From the NCBI GenBank assembly GCA_030144725.1, contig JASKMD010000007.1:5907699-5971698 (forward strand): 64,000 nt of DNA. Reading direction: 5' to 3'. Position 1 is the first letter of the stretch. Each line of letters begins with the position of its first letter. This document shows positions 12,431-23,773 of the stretch, in pieces. This stretch comes from Haematococcus lacustris (taxonomy: Eukaryota; Chlorophyta; Chlorophyceae; Chlamydomonadales; Haematococcaceae). Below the pieces are notes generated by a model, which had not been told where the DNA came from, did not search any database, and was given only the letters and a program-made list of their open reading frames with translations. The position numbers were made by a program, and so were the translations under genes.

Positions 12431-14679
12431 TACAGTACTCAGAGCGCGAGCACGAATGCGGGATCGAAAACAAGTGGCATCAAGTAGTGGTGAGCTATTT
12501 CTGCAAATAGCGACAATGGCGACGAGATGTTGCGTGTGAGAGTCGGGCCCTGCGGAGACATCTAAGGCACGCCTTCGTGCAAGTTGTAGTCAGACACGAA
12601 TGTGTTGGGCTCACATCGCAGCAACAGCTCATACCAAATCAAACAGTTAAAAGCGACGGAGAGGGAGAAGATGGGCGCAAGCCGCAGTGCAATACCCTAG
12701 CCGAAACCCTAGTAACACTAACATTATCCTACAACCCGGAATAAACGCTCCATCGGGACCTAGCGGCACACCATATTGCTGTACCTGCTTCCGGTTGGAA
12801 TATCATCCCCAGTGGTCACCCCGGCCATTGGACCCGCCAATCCGTGCCAGGCCTGCGCATCGCACCACGCGCCAGCGGAGTGATCTGGGAGGCTTCAGTG
12901 CAAAACGCGAGTTTTAGCGCGCGTGACTTACCACGATAGCCCCAGCACCCCTCCACTAGCGCGTGGTGTGAGCGGCATTGGCGGGTCCAATGGCCGGGGT
13001 GACCCGTAGCAGGCTCGTCAAAGTAGCTTCACAAGCAGCAGCTAAAGTGGCTGCAAATCATATGCCCTTTTCCATTTTCCATGTATCGTTGGCGCGACTC
13101 AACAAGTTCAGGCGCAACCAGAGGGTCAGCTGTGACACGTCCTGCGGAAATTTGAATATTTTTCGCATATCACGTACAGGCCATCCCAACATGTAAGACT
13201 TGCACCGCTCGGCTCAGCGAGTTGCCGTTATCCCCCTGCCGGATGTCCAACCTCGCAGCCCGCATCTGCACCAAGTGAAGCCTTATGAAGTGCCCAGTCG
13301 ACAGAGTGCGGTATGATAGACCCAGGGCACATCGCAAAGCTTAAAACCGCTCAAGCGCTGACTTGTTTGCCCCTTGCGAGTGGCTCTCACAGCAAACATA
13401 GGAATTTCACCTGGGGTGTAATACATCATGCGTATTTTGGCTCGCATGGCAGTCATCACCAAATTGAAGGCCCGGCACCCAACACCTGTAAACAACAACG
13501 TGCTCAACCCTGCAGAGCCCACCCCAATGCCCCTCCTCGCGCTTCAGCAGTCAGTGTGCACAACCCGTTTTTTACCAACATGGCAACCGGCTAGAAAGGC
13601 GACCAAGCCGCCTGACAGTTGATTGCTCATGATGGGGCCACAGCCACGCTTGTCGTCACTCCCCCATTCCGGCTAAGCGCTGCATGCAAATGGCATGGTA
13701 TACAACGTGTACAGGCGCTGATGCAGGCCCTTGGGACAGAATCAGTCCTCCGGCCTCCTCACTTTAGGTAAAGAATCAAACGACTGAGACCACTCAGCTC
13801 CTGGTCAACTGCCTCGGGGCAGGTCAGACTGACCAAGCATACGAGCATATGAGCAAGGCTAGCTGAACACTCACTGGCCCAACAGCCCCCTCCAGCACAT
13901 GCACCCCCCAACCAACCTACCAACCTCCAACCAACTAACCCTCAACCAACCAGCCCTCAAGACCATGCTCCAGCCAAGAGGCCCCTTCCCAGCACATGCA
14001 AAACCCGGACTAAGCATCCCCTCCTCCCCTTGCATCACCCAGCCGCTGCTTCCCTTCCTGCCCACACGCTCTCGATACCTCGCTCAACTCTAGGCTGTCA
14101 AGTCCTGCCCCGTCCCAGTAAAACAGACGCCCAGGAACAGCCCTCATAATGCTTTGCGCCCAGGGCAGGAGGGGCCATGCTCCCCTCCTCTACTCCTTGC
14201 CCCAATACAACGACACAGCCAGAGAGCCCTTCCTTTAGCCTCATGACTGCCAGCTTGAGCAGGCACTGCCATTGCCTTACCCTTAATCTCTAGCCACAGC
14301 AGGGGCAGAGCAACAGTGGGGCATTGATGCTGAAGGATGCTGAATGCCCGCAGCAGCAGGTGCCAAGCACGCAACACTGAGCACGTCGTTGGGGGCAATG
14401 GTCGTGTTGCATGTTTAAGCGTTGTAGATACATATGATGTACTGCGTTGTACTGCAATGCACAGCCAAGGCCCTTGTGCATGCGTGGCTGCTTGCTCTTG
14501 CTACCTGCTTTGCCTGGCTGGCTCAAGCCTGACCACAAGCACAGTCCTGCTGAGCACATTATCAAAGCCATCAACGCCATCCACCACACACTGTGGTGTG
14601 ACCCTCCGCTATATACATTATCGTGCCCACCCTTCACGCCGAGTAAAAATCCCCATGCCTCACACCAAAACTGTGAGGC

Positions 14680-14765
14680 TGTACTGCATTGTACTGCATT
14701 GCACTGCGTTACACTGCGTTGCACTGCGTTGCACTGCGTTGCACTGCATTGCACTGCGTTACACT
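14680..14765 (+). repeat. Decamer (TTGCACTGCG-like) minisatellite
   Basis: Eight or so tandem 10-base units of TTGCACTGCG/TTACACTGCG, with ATTGCACTGC variants. It lies in the 3' flank of the bZIP gene. Confidence 0.85.
14759..14763 (-). terminator. TGTAA poly(A) signal candidate for the bZIP gene
   Basis: On the minus strand TGTAA lies 183 bases past the stop codon at 14946. TGTAA is the common poly(A) signal in Chlamydomonas relatives. A second TGTAA is about 50 bases further on. Confidence 0.45.
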
Positions 14766-14945
14766 GATGAGGCGGAAACACGTGTGCACTCTGACAGCCA
14801 CTAAGACATGGGCAGGCCTTGCACACCAAACACCAGAACCCTTTAGCCAGGCCTTGTCCCTGCATGCTCCCACCCACCCACCGTCACTCTCACTCCCTGC
14901 CGTCACTCTCACTCCCTCACACTCACCCTCATCACTCCCCACACA

Positions 14946-15001
14946 TCACACAATGGCACTTGGCGCTGAGGAGGAGCCAGAGCCAGTTGGGCTTCGTCCA
15001 C

Positions 15002-15033
<32 letters not shown>

Positions 15034-15945
15034 GGGGATGAGGCTGCTGCGGGCAGGGTGGCTGCGGCAGGCGCCAGGCAGCCCTGCGCCGCCATGTTGA
15101 CCAGCTCCCTCATGCCGGGGATGCCGCTGCTGAGGGTGGTGACCCCGGCTGTGCGCATGGTGCTTGACCCTGCATGAGGCTGGCCTGGCAGCTGCTGCTG
15201 CTGCTGGCTGTACTGCTGCTGCTGCCCTCCGCCATACAGTTGCGGCTGGTTGTAATGCTGCTGCTGCCCTCCATACTGCTGTGCTTGGCTGTACAAGGGC
15301 TGCTGCTGCTGCTGCTGCTGGCTGTACTGCTGCTGTGGCTGCTGCTGGCTGTAGTGAGGGGCTGGGTGTGGCACCTGAGGGACCTGAGGGAGGCCACAGG
15401 CAGGCAGGCCAGGCACCTGGCAGCCAGATGACTGAGTAAAAGAGGTGGACAGGCGAGGACTGTACCCCTGCCCCTGCCCTGCCCCATACGCCCCCACAAA
15501 CTCCCCTTGCTGCTGCTGCCCTCCATACTGCTGTGCTTGGCTGTATTGGGGCTGCTGCTGCTGCTGGCTGTGCTGCTGCTGCTGCTGCCCTCCACGGTAC
15601 TGTTGCGGCTGGTTGTTCAGTTGCTGCTGTGGCTGCATCAAGCCCCCCCAGGCCTGGCTCTGTCCCAATGGAAGGCCCTGGGTTAGGGCAGAGGCAAGCA
15701 GGCCACCGGAGGGGCTCCGCAACGGCTGCATGGGGCCTGCCTGCCCTGCCCCTGCCCCTGCCCCTACCCCTGCCCCTGCCCCTGCCACACTGCCAGCACC
15801 AGGTACCCAGTTTCCCCCTCCACTGCCCTGACCGGGCATGTGTGTCAGAGCTCCTCCTGCCTGCCCCCCACTACCTCCCCCTCCTGTCAGGCCTTGCATG
15901 GCAGCATCCATGCCCCCCACCCCTGAACTGAAGGAGGGTGGGGCC

Positions 15946-15978
<33 letters not shown>

Positions 15979-18900
15979 GGCCGGCTCTGCTGCAGGAACT
16001 CAATGATGTTCCCTGCTGCCCCGGCCTGCTGAGGTGCTGGGTGCTGCTGGACGACAGCCATGGCTGCCGCAATAGCTGCGCTGCTGGGCGAGCGGTCAGA
16101 GAAAGAGGTGCCCCTGAGGTGCTGGCTGAGGTTGAGGCCTGCAGCCCCCTGCACCGCGCCCCCCAGGGGGTCTATCACAGGCAAGGGGCCAGACAGCACC
16201 GACCCAGAACCCACCCGCCCATGACCTGCCCCGGGCATGGCCTGCTGGCCAGGGGTTAAGCCTGCGCTGCCTGACCATGCCCCTGATGCAGCAGCCCCCA
16301 AGCCGTGACTCCCTGCCTGGCCCAGCACCGGCTCTCCTGCCCTGACTGCACCCAACGCCCTGCCCAGGCCGGCATGCCCACTACTGCCAGCCCCAGGCAA
16401 GGAAGGCCACCCAGCAGCCGAGCCCTGGCTGCTCTGACCCAGCAGCTCAGGAGCCTGGGGTGTGGACAGGCTGAAGTGGGGCTGGCCCTGATCCCCTGAC
16501 CATGGGAAGAGCCCCGCCCGCTGCACCCCTGCCCCCACACCGGCGGCTGGGCCCAGACCTCTCCCCACCTCGTCCCTCCCCCCAGCCAGCAGGGGGGGGC
16601 TGTGCAGCCTGGGGGGTGGCTGGGTGGCCCCTGCCAAGAGGGCGGACATGCTGAGGGGCTGCCCCTGTGGTGGTGATGAGGGGAGGGGGTGGCTGGGAGC
16701 CGTGGCTGGAGCGGAGGGGGAGGGCGGCAGGAGGGCGGGGTGGGGGCCGTGCTGGGGCAGCATGGTGGGGTGGAGGAAGGTGTTGCCGTGGGAGGTAGGG
16801 CCGTTGTCTGCACAGGAGGGTGAGCAGCAGGGTGGTGTAGGTGTGGGCGCAGGTGCAGGGAGGTGCAGGGAGGTGCAGGGAGGTGCAGGTGCAGGTTCAG
16901 GTGCAGGTGCAGGTGGAGGTGCAGGTGCAACCCCCATGAGGGCAGGGTGAGGCGGACAGTGCAGGTTACACCACAGACGTTTTGTGGGTCTGGCAACGAC
17001 TTTGCCTGCCAGCCACTTACCCAGGTAACCACCCAACTGCATCGCCAGCTGCCTGGTAGCTGCTGACTCAGGCTCGCCAAGCTCAGCGGACAAGGCACTG
17101 GCGATGCCCAGGGCGTCAGGCACAGCGGGATAGCACTTGACAAGCAGCATGGCCATTTGCTGTGACCTGCGCATGTGGAAATTTTTGACCAGCTATTGGC
17201 CAGTTGGTTGGTTTGGTGGCTGAATAGGTTGAAGACGGCTCAATGGGTCAGCCACAACCTTGGGTGTGTTAAGAAGCGGGAGGGTGGGGTGGGGTGGGGT
17301 GGGGTGGGGTGGGGTGGGGTGGGAATGGATGGAGCCCATAGCAAGGCAGGCAGGCAGGCAAGCTGATTGAACATGGTGGCAATGCAGGGCTGCAAGACGC
17401 CATACCCTACCTGCCTTATTGTTGCAGTGGAGTGAAAGTCATGGGCAGTGGAGTGGGAGACGTGGGCAGAGGAGGGCAGAGGAGGGCAGAGGAGGGCAGA
17501 GGAGGGCAGAGGAGGGCAGAAGAGGGCAGAGGAGGGCAGAGGAGGGCAGAGGAGGGCAGAGGTGAAAGCCAAGGAGGGCAGACAGGCAGAGGCGGAGCAG
17601 CTCACTTGAACACGCCTCTAAAGACAGCGATTGCAAACTCTAGCACCACATGCTGCTCAGCCTTCAGGTTGTCCCTCAGCTTGATGACTGCCTCATGGGC
17701 CTGAACAGGACAACAGCAGGTGGCCCAGGCTGGCTGATGACGATGTGCGGTCCAGCAAGGCCGTTGGGTCAGTCAGAGTGATTGAGCTGGGGTAGGTCAG
17801 ATCGTGGGTAGGCCAGGTGGTTGGTTGGTGGTTGGGGCAGGTAGTTGGGCCAGGTAGTCAGGGTGGATTGGGCTGGGTCGGGTCGGGTCGGGTCGGGTCG
17901 GGTCACACAACATGACACATGTCTTTCCAACAGTTCTCCACCTCTTCACCGAGCCTCCACTCCACCGTCCCACTCATCCCCTGACTTGCTGTCCCTTGAA
18001 CCTGTCCTTGCAACCTGCTACACAGCTCTGCACAGCAAACCTGTTGATGGGCAGGGCCAGCAGCAGCCCCTCATGGGCCTTGCAGTGCCATCCAAGCCTG
18101 GCCCTCCTGCCCTGCTGCCCTCCTGCCCTGCTGCCCTGCTGCCCTCCTGCCCTGCTGCCCTCCTGCCCTGCTGCCCTGCTGCCCTCCTGCCCTGCTGCCC
18201 TGCTGCCCTCCTGCCCTGCTGCCCTGCTGGCCCTGGTGCCCTGCTGCCCTGCTGCCCTGCTGGCCCTGGTGCTCAGCAACACGCCCTCTGCTAGCCACCC
18301 AGGACCCCACAGCCACCCCTGCTAGCCAATCATGCATGACCTTAACTTCTACAGCATGCCCCTACTCTCCACCCCTACCATCCACCCCTACCCTCCAGCC
18401 CTGCCCTCTGCCTCTGACCTCCAGCCCTCCAGCCCTGTCATCCAGCCCTTCAGCCCCGCAGCCTGATGCACCTTGATGTATGTGAGAGCATTTTTGGTGT
18501 GGAAGGTGTCGTGCGGCAGGTTTGCCTGGATCTGGATGTTCAGGTGCTTGCGCTCCTCCATGATGGGCTCTATCTTGGTGAGGAACAGACGCTTCAGCTC
18601 CACCACCTCCTGCTTCTGGTCCGTGCTCAGGTCAATCAGCTTCTGCAGGACAGCAGTGGAGGGGGCCAGCAGGGGCAGGTGAGGGAAGTCACTACCTGCT
18701 GCCATGCAACACGCTGTGGCGGTAGATTTCTGTGGTGCAGCAGCACATGCTGGAAGGCCTTGACATGGTGGTAAAAGGGCAAGCAGGTAGGAGGGCAAGC
18801 AGGCAGGAGGGCAAGCAGGTGGGAGGGCAAACAGGCAGGAGAAGAGCAGGTAGGAGGGCAAGCAGGCAGGAGGGCAAGCAGGTGGGAGGGCAAACAGGCA

Positions 18901-21900
18901 GGAGGGCAAGCAGGTGGGAGGGCAAGCAGGCAGGAGGGAGGGCAGGCAGGTGGGTGTAGGCTGGGCCCACCATCACGTTCCTCCACAGGTTGATGACCTC
19001 TGCCTCCGTGCTGCCCAGGTATTGGCGGGATACCACGATGAACTTGCGCGTCTCCAGGGGCTTGACCACCCCCAACCTCATGATCATCATGCTCTGCACA
19101 CAAGGCACACAACGCACACAGCTGCCTGTACTGCTGCAGCTGCTGCTGCCCGTGCGGCTGTTGCCCGTGCGGCTGTTGCTGCTGCTGCCCCATGTCATTA
19201 TGCTTGTATGCCCCTTGACCCTATACCCCACACATGCCAAACCCCTATGGCCACGTCAACTGCATCACGTGAAATTGTGAAGGTGTGAAGGTGTGAAGCT
19301 GCTTCAAGGGCGCAGCACCACAGGCATGACCCACCAGGTCCCTGACCAAGGTGTCCAGGTCCAGCTGGGGCTGACGGAGTGAGGCTGTGGCGTCCTTGTC
19401 TGTGTCCGCCAGCCTGATGCTCAGCTCCTTCACATACCTGACACATCAAACAGCCAGCACAACTAGAGTCAAGTTATTTAACTGACGTGTTTTATATATC
19501 GTACTGATACGCCTTGTTGGTGATACGCTGATTACTACGCGGAGTTATCACTAGGAGTTATCACCCAAATCTCGTGCTCAAAACAATTGGTGATTTGGTG
19601 ATTGGTGATTTGGTGACGAAATGATTTGGTGAAATCTTGATGGTACTTGATGAATAACTATAGTTTACTAATTCACTGATTTGTTGAAGCAAGTTTCAGG
19701 GCTGCCAGGGCCCAGGGGATGGAGTGGAGCGGAGATGAGCACACCAGAGTTGGCAAGTGTACTGCCAGTGGTGCCTGGAGTGATGGGCAGAGCGCTACCA
19801 GCTTGCCAGTGAGGGGAGGGAAGAGGAACAGAGCCGCCAGCCCAGGAGCAGCGTGGCACTCACATTTGGTAGATGCGGTAGATGGCATCGCTGCTGAGGT
19901 CCTTGATGCTCTCAGGCGTCAGCTGCACCAGGTGCCCGCCCACATTCTCCAGTGACCCCAGCTCCTCCTCTGCTGGGTAGATGGCAGTCTGGCCACAGCA
20001 CGGCACATGGGAGTGGTTAGGCCAGGAAGGGATAGCCAGGGAGGGAGACCAAGCCTGAAGACGAGCTGGAGCATACCCTAACCTTGCAGGCTGTCACACC
20101 AGCCCTCTTTACTCGCTCCTCCTTCCCCACCCAACCCAGCCCTGAGCACAACGCCCCTCCTGCCCTACCCAGCCCAGCCCTAAGCATGTCACAGGCGCAC
20201 CTCACCTCCTTGCTCTCCTGCATGACCTGGATCTGCTCGTTGCGCATGTCTAGCACCTTCTCCAAGATGTTGGTGCGGCTGTGCAGTGCCGTGTTCTCGC
20301 CCTGAAGGCTGGACACCTTGTCAGTGAGCTCCTGAGGACAGGCAGAGCAAGGTCACACCAGGCAGGGCTAGGTCACACCAGGTGAGGCAACGCGGTTTGA
20401 AACGATGGGGTGGGGTGTGAAGTGGTGTGACATGTACAGCGGGTGAGCACTGCTACAGTCCAGTGGGAAGCAAAGCAGCAGGGTGCTCCCAATGCCTGGC
20501 CCAGGTGCTAGCTCAGTGACACCACCTCAGGGGGTGGGGTGGGCTGCAGCTGAGGTAGGTGCAGCCTCGCTACCTCTGTCCCATAGCTGCCCGGCTCACA
20601 GAGCCTCGTCGCATTCGCGGCCATTCACCTCGATCTGCTTGTGCAGGTCTTGCAGCTTGTTCTGCGGGCGGTCAGACACAGGCCCAGATGACACCACAAT
20701 GAGAGGACAGGCACACGAGCCGCAGGACAAACAGAATTTTGCGCACCAGGTGAGCCTTGACCTACTTGCATGCCCCACCCCGCCCCGCCCCGCACTGCCC
20801 TGCGCTGAGCTGCTGTGCATGCCACAGCCCAAACAACATGGTTGTCTGCCTCTTCCTGCACTTCATTTCACTTCACTGCCAGCCCAGCCCAGCCCAGCCC
20901 ACCCCTGGCTGAAGAGCATCATGTGTAACGAGCTCATGTGTGACCAATGTCTACGCACACCTGGTGATTGCAACACCACCAGGTGTGGGTACACTAGGCA
21001 CACACATCACACAGCACTGCCACCCCAACACCCCTACCTTCTGTCGTTCGCGGAACCTGCGCTGCGCCCGCCGGTTCTTCTCCTGAAGGGCCAGGTGGCG
21101 ACGCTCTCCATCATGCAGTGGCCCTGGCTTCCTGCTGCGCTTCACCTCGTCCCCTGAGCCTGAGCCAGCGCTGTCTGACCCGCCCTCCTCTGCATCTGAT
21201 GAGCTCAGGTCGGGCTCAGAGCGGCCCTTGGCGCTGCGGCGCCCACCACTGCCCCCATCCCGACCCTGCAGCACACCGCAGCATGGCTCGCATGCATTGG
21301 GGCTGAATGCACTGGGGTGCATTGCACTCACAGCCGTATGCAGGTCATGAGCCACGGCCCAGTTGACATGCATCTGCCACCACTGCTGCCGTGGGTGAAC
21401 CCCCAGCCCTCCCCATAGCTTGCACGTGTTCACATGCTGCATGCCAAGAATTAAATGACAGCAGGCCCCCGCCCTGCATGAACTAGGACCGCCCAACAGG
21501 AGCATAAAGACAGAAGCAAAGGAGACCTGTAGGTGTTGTAGCTCACCCCTTTGGCAGCACCGCGCCCCTTGCTGCCTCGACCTCCCCTGCCTGTCCCAGG
21601 AGCATGTGCTGCATTTGCCACCTGCTGAGTTTTGCTGGATGAGCGGGATGTATGCTGTTGCTGCATTGGCAGCACCTGTTGCTGCAATGAGGCTGGCTGG
21701 TGCTGATCAGCAAACATGCCGGTAAATGGCTGTGCGAAGGCTTGCAGGCCCGAGGGGAGTGCAACGTTGGACAGCCCGCTGAACTGATATTGATTCAGCT
21801 GAGACGGCAGCCTCACATCCGCGAAGCCAGGCAGCCCTGCGTTGCGCGGCTCGACAAAATTCTGCCCGACAAGCGGAGCTGAGGCGTGCTGAAGTGGATG

Positions 21901-22157
21901 CGGCAATGCCTGATGCTGTAGTAGTTGATCCTGTTGTGGCAATGTGGCTGTGTGGCTCATTGGGCCTGCTGAGGAGTAGGGCGGGTCTTGCGGCACAGGT
22001 TGTCCCTGCAGCTGGGTAAGGTAGGCATCAAGGTACCCATCCTGCGCACAGAAGCACACTCGTCGATGCCAGGGTTTAACTTCGTGCAGTTTACCGGGGT
22101 GCGGTACCGCACCAGGTCCAGCAATTCTTCCACAGACGGCATGCCGAGCTGATTCAT
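14946..22157 (-). CDS. bZIP transcription factor with Gln-rich tail
   Basis: Eleven-exon minus-strand model with all phases consistent: 22157-22095, 22041-21547, 21265-21038, 20661-20629, 20331-20206, 19988-19864, 19437-19335, 19093-18971, 18642-18472, 17700-17606, 17166-14946; 1,260 residues. The basic region ends exon 3 (about residues 239-262) and contains NRRAQRRFRERQK, matching the bZIP N-x7-R signature. The heptad leucine zipper follows across exons 4-5 (NKLQDLHKQIE, then SLQGENTALHSR). A Ser/Asp/Glu-rich acidic patch precedes it. After the zipper, exons 6-10 encode a conserved helical segment, also seen in other algal bZIPs as I recall them. The last exon is about 740 residues of Pro/Ser/Gly/Gln-rich sequence with QQYGGQQQ-type repeats, perhaps an activation domain. 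Nuclear DNA binding is inferred from the family; the target genes are unknown. Introns are rich in minisatellites. Confidence 0.88.
17284..17322 (+). repeat. (GGGGT)n run in bZIP intron 10
   Basis: About eight GGGGT pentamers lie between exons 17700-17606 and 17166-14946 of the bZIP gene. They read ACCCC on the coding strand. Confidence 0.85.
17460..17570 (+). repeat. Decamer GGAGGGCAGA repeat in bZIP intron 10
   Basis: About ten tandem GGAGGGCAGA units, with one AAGAGGGCAGA variant, end shortly before exon 10 on the minus strand. Confidence 0.85.
18105..18280 (+). repeat. Pyrimidine-rich CCTGCTGCC minisatellite in bZIP intron 9
   Basis: Interleaved CCCTGCTGC and CCCTCCTGC units form a higher-order pattern, ending in CTGGCCCTGGTG variants. 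An upstream GGGTC pentamer run lies at about 17876-17902 in the same intron. Confidence 0.8.
18775..18958 (+). repeat. 20-bp GGAGGGCAAGCAGG-type minisatellite in bZIP intron 8
   Basis: About nine units of roughly 20 bases (GGAGGGCAAGCAGGCAGGAG and variants) fill the intron between exons 19093-18971 and 18642-18472. Confidence 0.85.
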
Positions 22158-22248
22158 TCGGCTAGCCTGCGCTGAGGCTGCAAAACAACAATGTTGTGGA
22201 CCCTACATCCCTCATGTTACTTTGAAATAAAGCAGACAGAGGCTAATC

Positions 22249-22305
22249 CTAGTTGGACACAGGCTGCGAGTCCATCATTGTGTCCACTTCAGCTCCGTTC
22301 ATCTT
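22249..22305 (-). mobile_element. Short remnant resembling the Fanzor-family 3' end
   Basis: Read on the minus strand, this contains GAGCTGAAGTGG followed by CTCGCAGCCTGTGT. The same two motifs, in the same order, occur 3' of Fanzor copy A (54717-54819) and in the solo copy at 57966-58054. The spacing between them is shorter here. It lies just upstream of the bZIP start codon, next to a TIR-bearing element. Only about 26 bases match clearly, so this is tentative. Confidence 0.4.
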
Positions 22306-22314
22306 ATGTGTGTA

Positions 22315-22631
22315 CAGTGATAGGTAATACGTGTATTGATACAGGGAATACAAGAAAATATACGGAAACCGCCGCCGCCGCCGGAAAGTCAGGGCCTGTT
22401 CTTGCATGTTAAACCGGCACATGCGACCGACTGCTCCGGGAGCAGACCGATGGCTTTAGCCCCGCATGGCATGGCTTTAGCGCGGACTCTAGTTGTGGCA
22501 GCAATCAGCAGCTGCTCTGAAGGCATCCAAGCAACTTGCCGGCCGGCATTGTATTTTTTTGATACGACACGTGTATCATACAAGAAGTACGTATCGGTAT
22601 CGTTACACGTATCTCGTATTACCCATCACTG
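22315..22631. mobile_element. MITE-like element with imperfect terminal inverted repeats
   Basis: The left end starts CAGTGATAGGTAATACGTGT. The right end, read inward on the other strand, starts CAGTGATGGGTAATACGAGA. The 317-base body has no coding potential and is AT-richer than its surroundings. The termini resemble hAT-type CAGTG ends. A related sequence with the same terminal motif and an AATACAAGAAAATA stretch occurs near 55785-55857 in opposite orientation. I could not find a clear 8-bp target-site duplication. Confidence 0.55.
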
Positions 22632-22723
22632 GCAACAGATAAGCTAGTGAGTGGCGGTTGTGGTGGTTGATCAATTGTTGCCCTAGTTTGACACCTAGCA
22701 TCCACCATTCACGATTACGGGCA

Positions 22724-23773
22724 ATGCAGGGTCTTCAAGGACGTGGCATCAACTCCAGCAGGGCCAGTTCTAGCTACTGCTGCCTCGGAGCCGGTCGTCA
22801 GGTGCAAGCTGGAAGGCGGAACGTGGCATTACGAGCTTCCAGGCAGGCGCGTGCCGGCCCAGTCTGCGTGCTCAAAAACCAGCCGCAAGCAGAACATCGA
22901 GCATGTTCCGGCTGCGGCGCAGGCTACGCTCAAAGTCGAGTCACGGCAGAGCCAGAGCGGTGGGCAGGCGACCAAGCGCAGACTGGCAGGGCCTCCTGGT
23001 CTGCCACCCATTAATGATAACGTGAGTACCTCGTCATTTCGTGGCCACAAGCCCTATGCCAGCTGTACCTTGGCGACCCCCCCCGCAGCACCTGGCTTGT
23101 TGACAGCTTTGTGGTCTTTTGATGGCTAGGGTGTGTGGTGTGCTCCATTTCCTGATGTGGCACCTGCATGCTGCTGCAGGGCGGTGGTGGTGGAGGCGGG
23201 GGCGATGACGACTGGAACTGGGAGCGCACTGCGCGCAATGTGGCACCCAACCTGATCTTCCTGGGCCTCTACTTCCTCATCACTTCCAAGGGCGGGGACG
23301 GCTGGGGGGGCGGCTTGTTTGGTGAGTGGCCTACACTTCCTGACATATAGGGATGAGTGAAGTGTGTCCTGCCAGCTGTTGCAGTGGGGCTGTAAGCTGT
23401 GCTGTGCTGCAAGGCAGCTATGTGTGTGAAGTGTGATGTGTGCTAGCAAGACATTGTGTTGCTGGTGTGATGTGAGGCAGATGCATATTAGAGCAGATTG
23501 CAAACGTCTGTACATTTGCATGCCTTTTGTTGTGTAGGTGGTGGTGGCGGTGGGGGTGGCGGTGGTGGAGGGGGGGGTGGAGGGGGAGGGGGAGGGGGGG
23601 GAGAGGGTGGCAGCAGCAGCAGCAGCAACAGCAATCGGCCACCAGCTGGTGACGAGCGTGACGAGGAAGAGAAGAAGCGGCAGCAGCAGCAGCAGCAGCA
23701 GCAGGAGGAGGCCAGCCCCAGTTACACCTACACTTACAACGGTTCTGGTCGCAGCAGCTATCGTGGCAGATGA
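22724..23773 (+). CDS. Small Gly-rich, probably plastid-targeted membrane protein
   Basis: Four-exon model: 22724-22801, 22923-23021, 23180-23321, 23538-23773; 184 residues, phases 0, 0, 1. The first exon (MQGLQGRGINSSRASSSYCC...) is rich in Arg and Ser and lacks acidic residues, like a chloroplast transit peptide. Exon 3 has a poly-Gly run, an acidic DDDWNWE motif, and one hydrophobic segment (NLIFLGLYFLI) that could span a membrane. Exon 4 encodes about 25 glycines, a charged and Gln-rich stretch, and a Tyr/Ser tail ending in SYRGR. Exon 1 and its 121-base intron are the least certain part: exon 2 could instead extend upstream in its own frame, but I find no in-frame ATG there. I do not recognise the family. 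Confidence 0.55.

Larger units (their letters stand above)
12431..14945. other. Convergent intergenic region, no gene seen
   Basis: This separates the 3' ends of the WDR6-like (+) and bZIP (-) genes. On the plus strand the first TGTAA, the usual volvocalean poly(A) signal, is near 13191, which would give a 3' UTR of about 760 bases. Short ORFs here show no recognisable domains. A degenerate decamer repeat lies at 14680-14765. Confidence 0.5.

Noticed and set aside
14337..15177. Plus-strand ORFs overlapping the decamer repeat and the bZIP 3' end
   Set aside because: They are shadows of the decamer repeat and of the minus-strand bZIP last exon.
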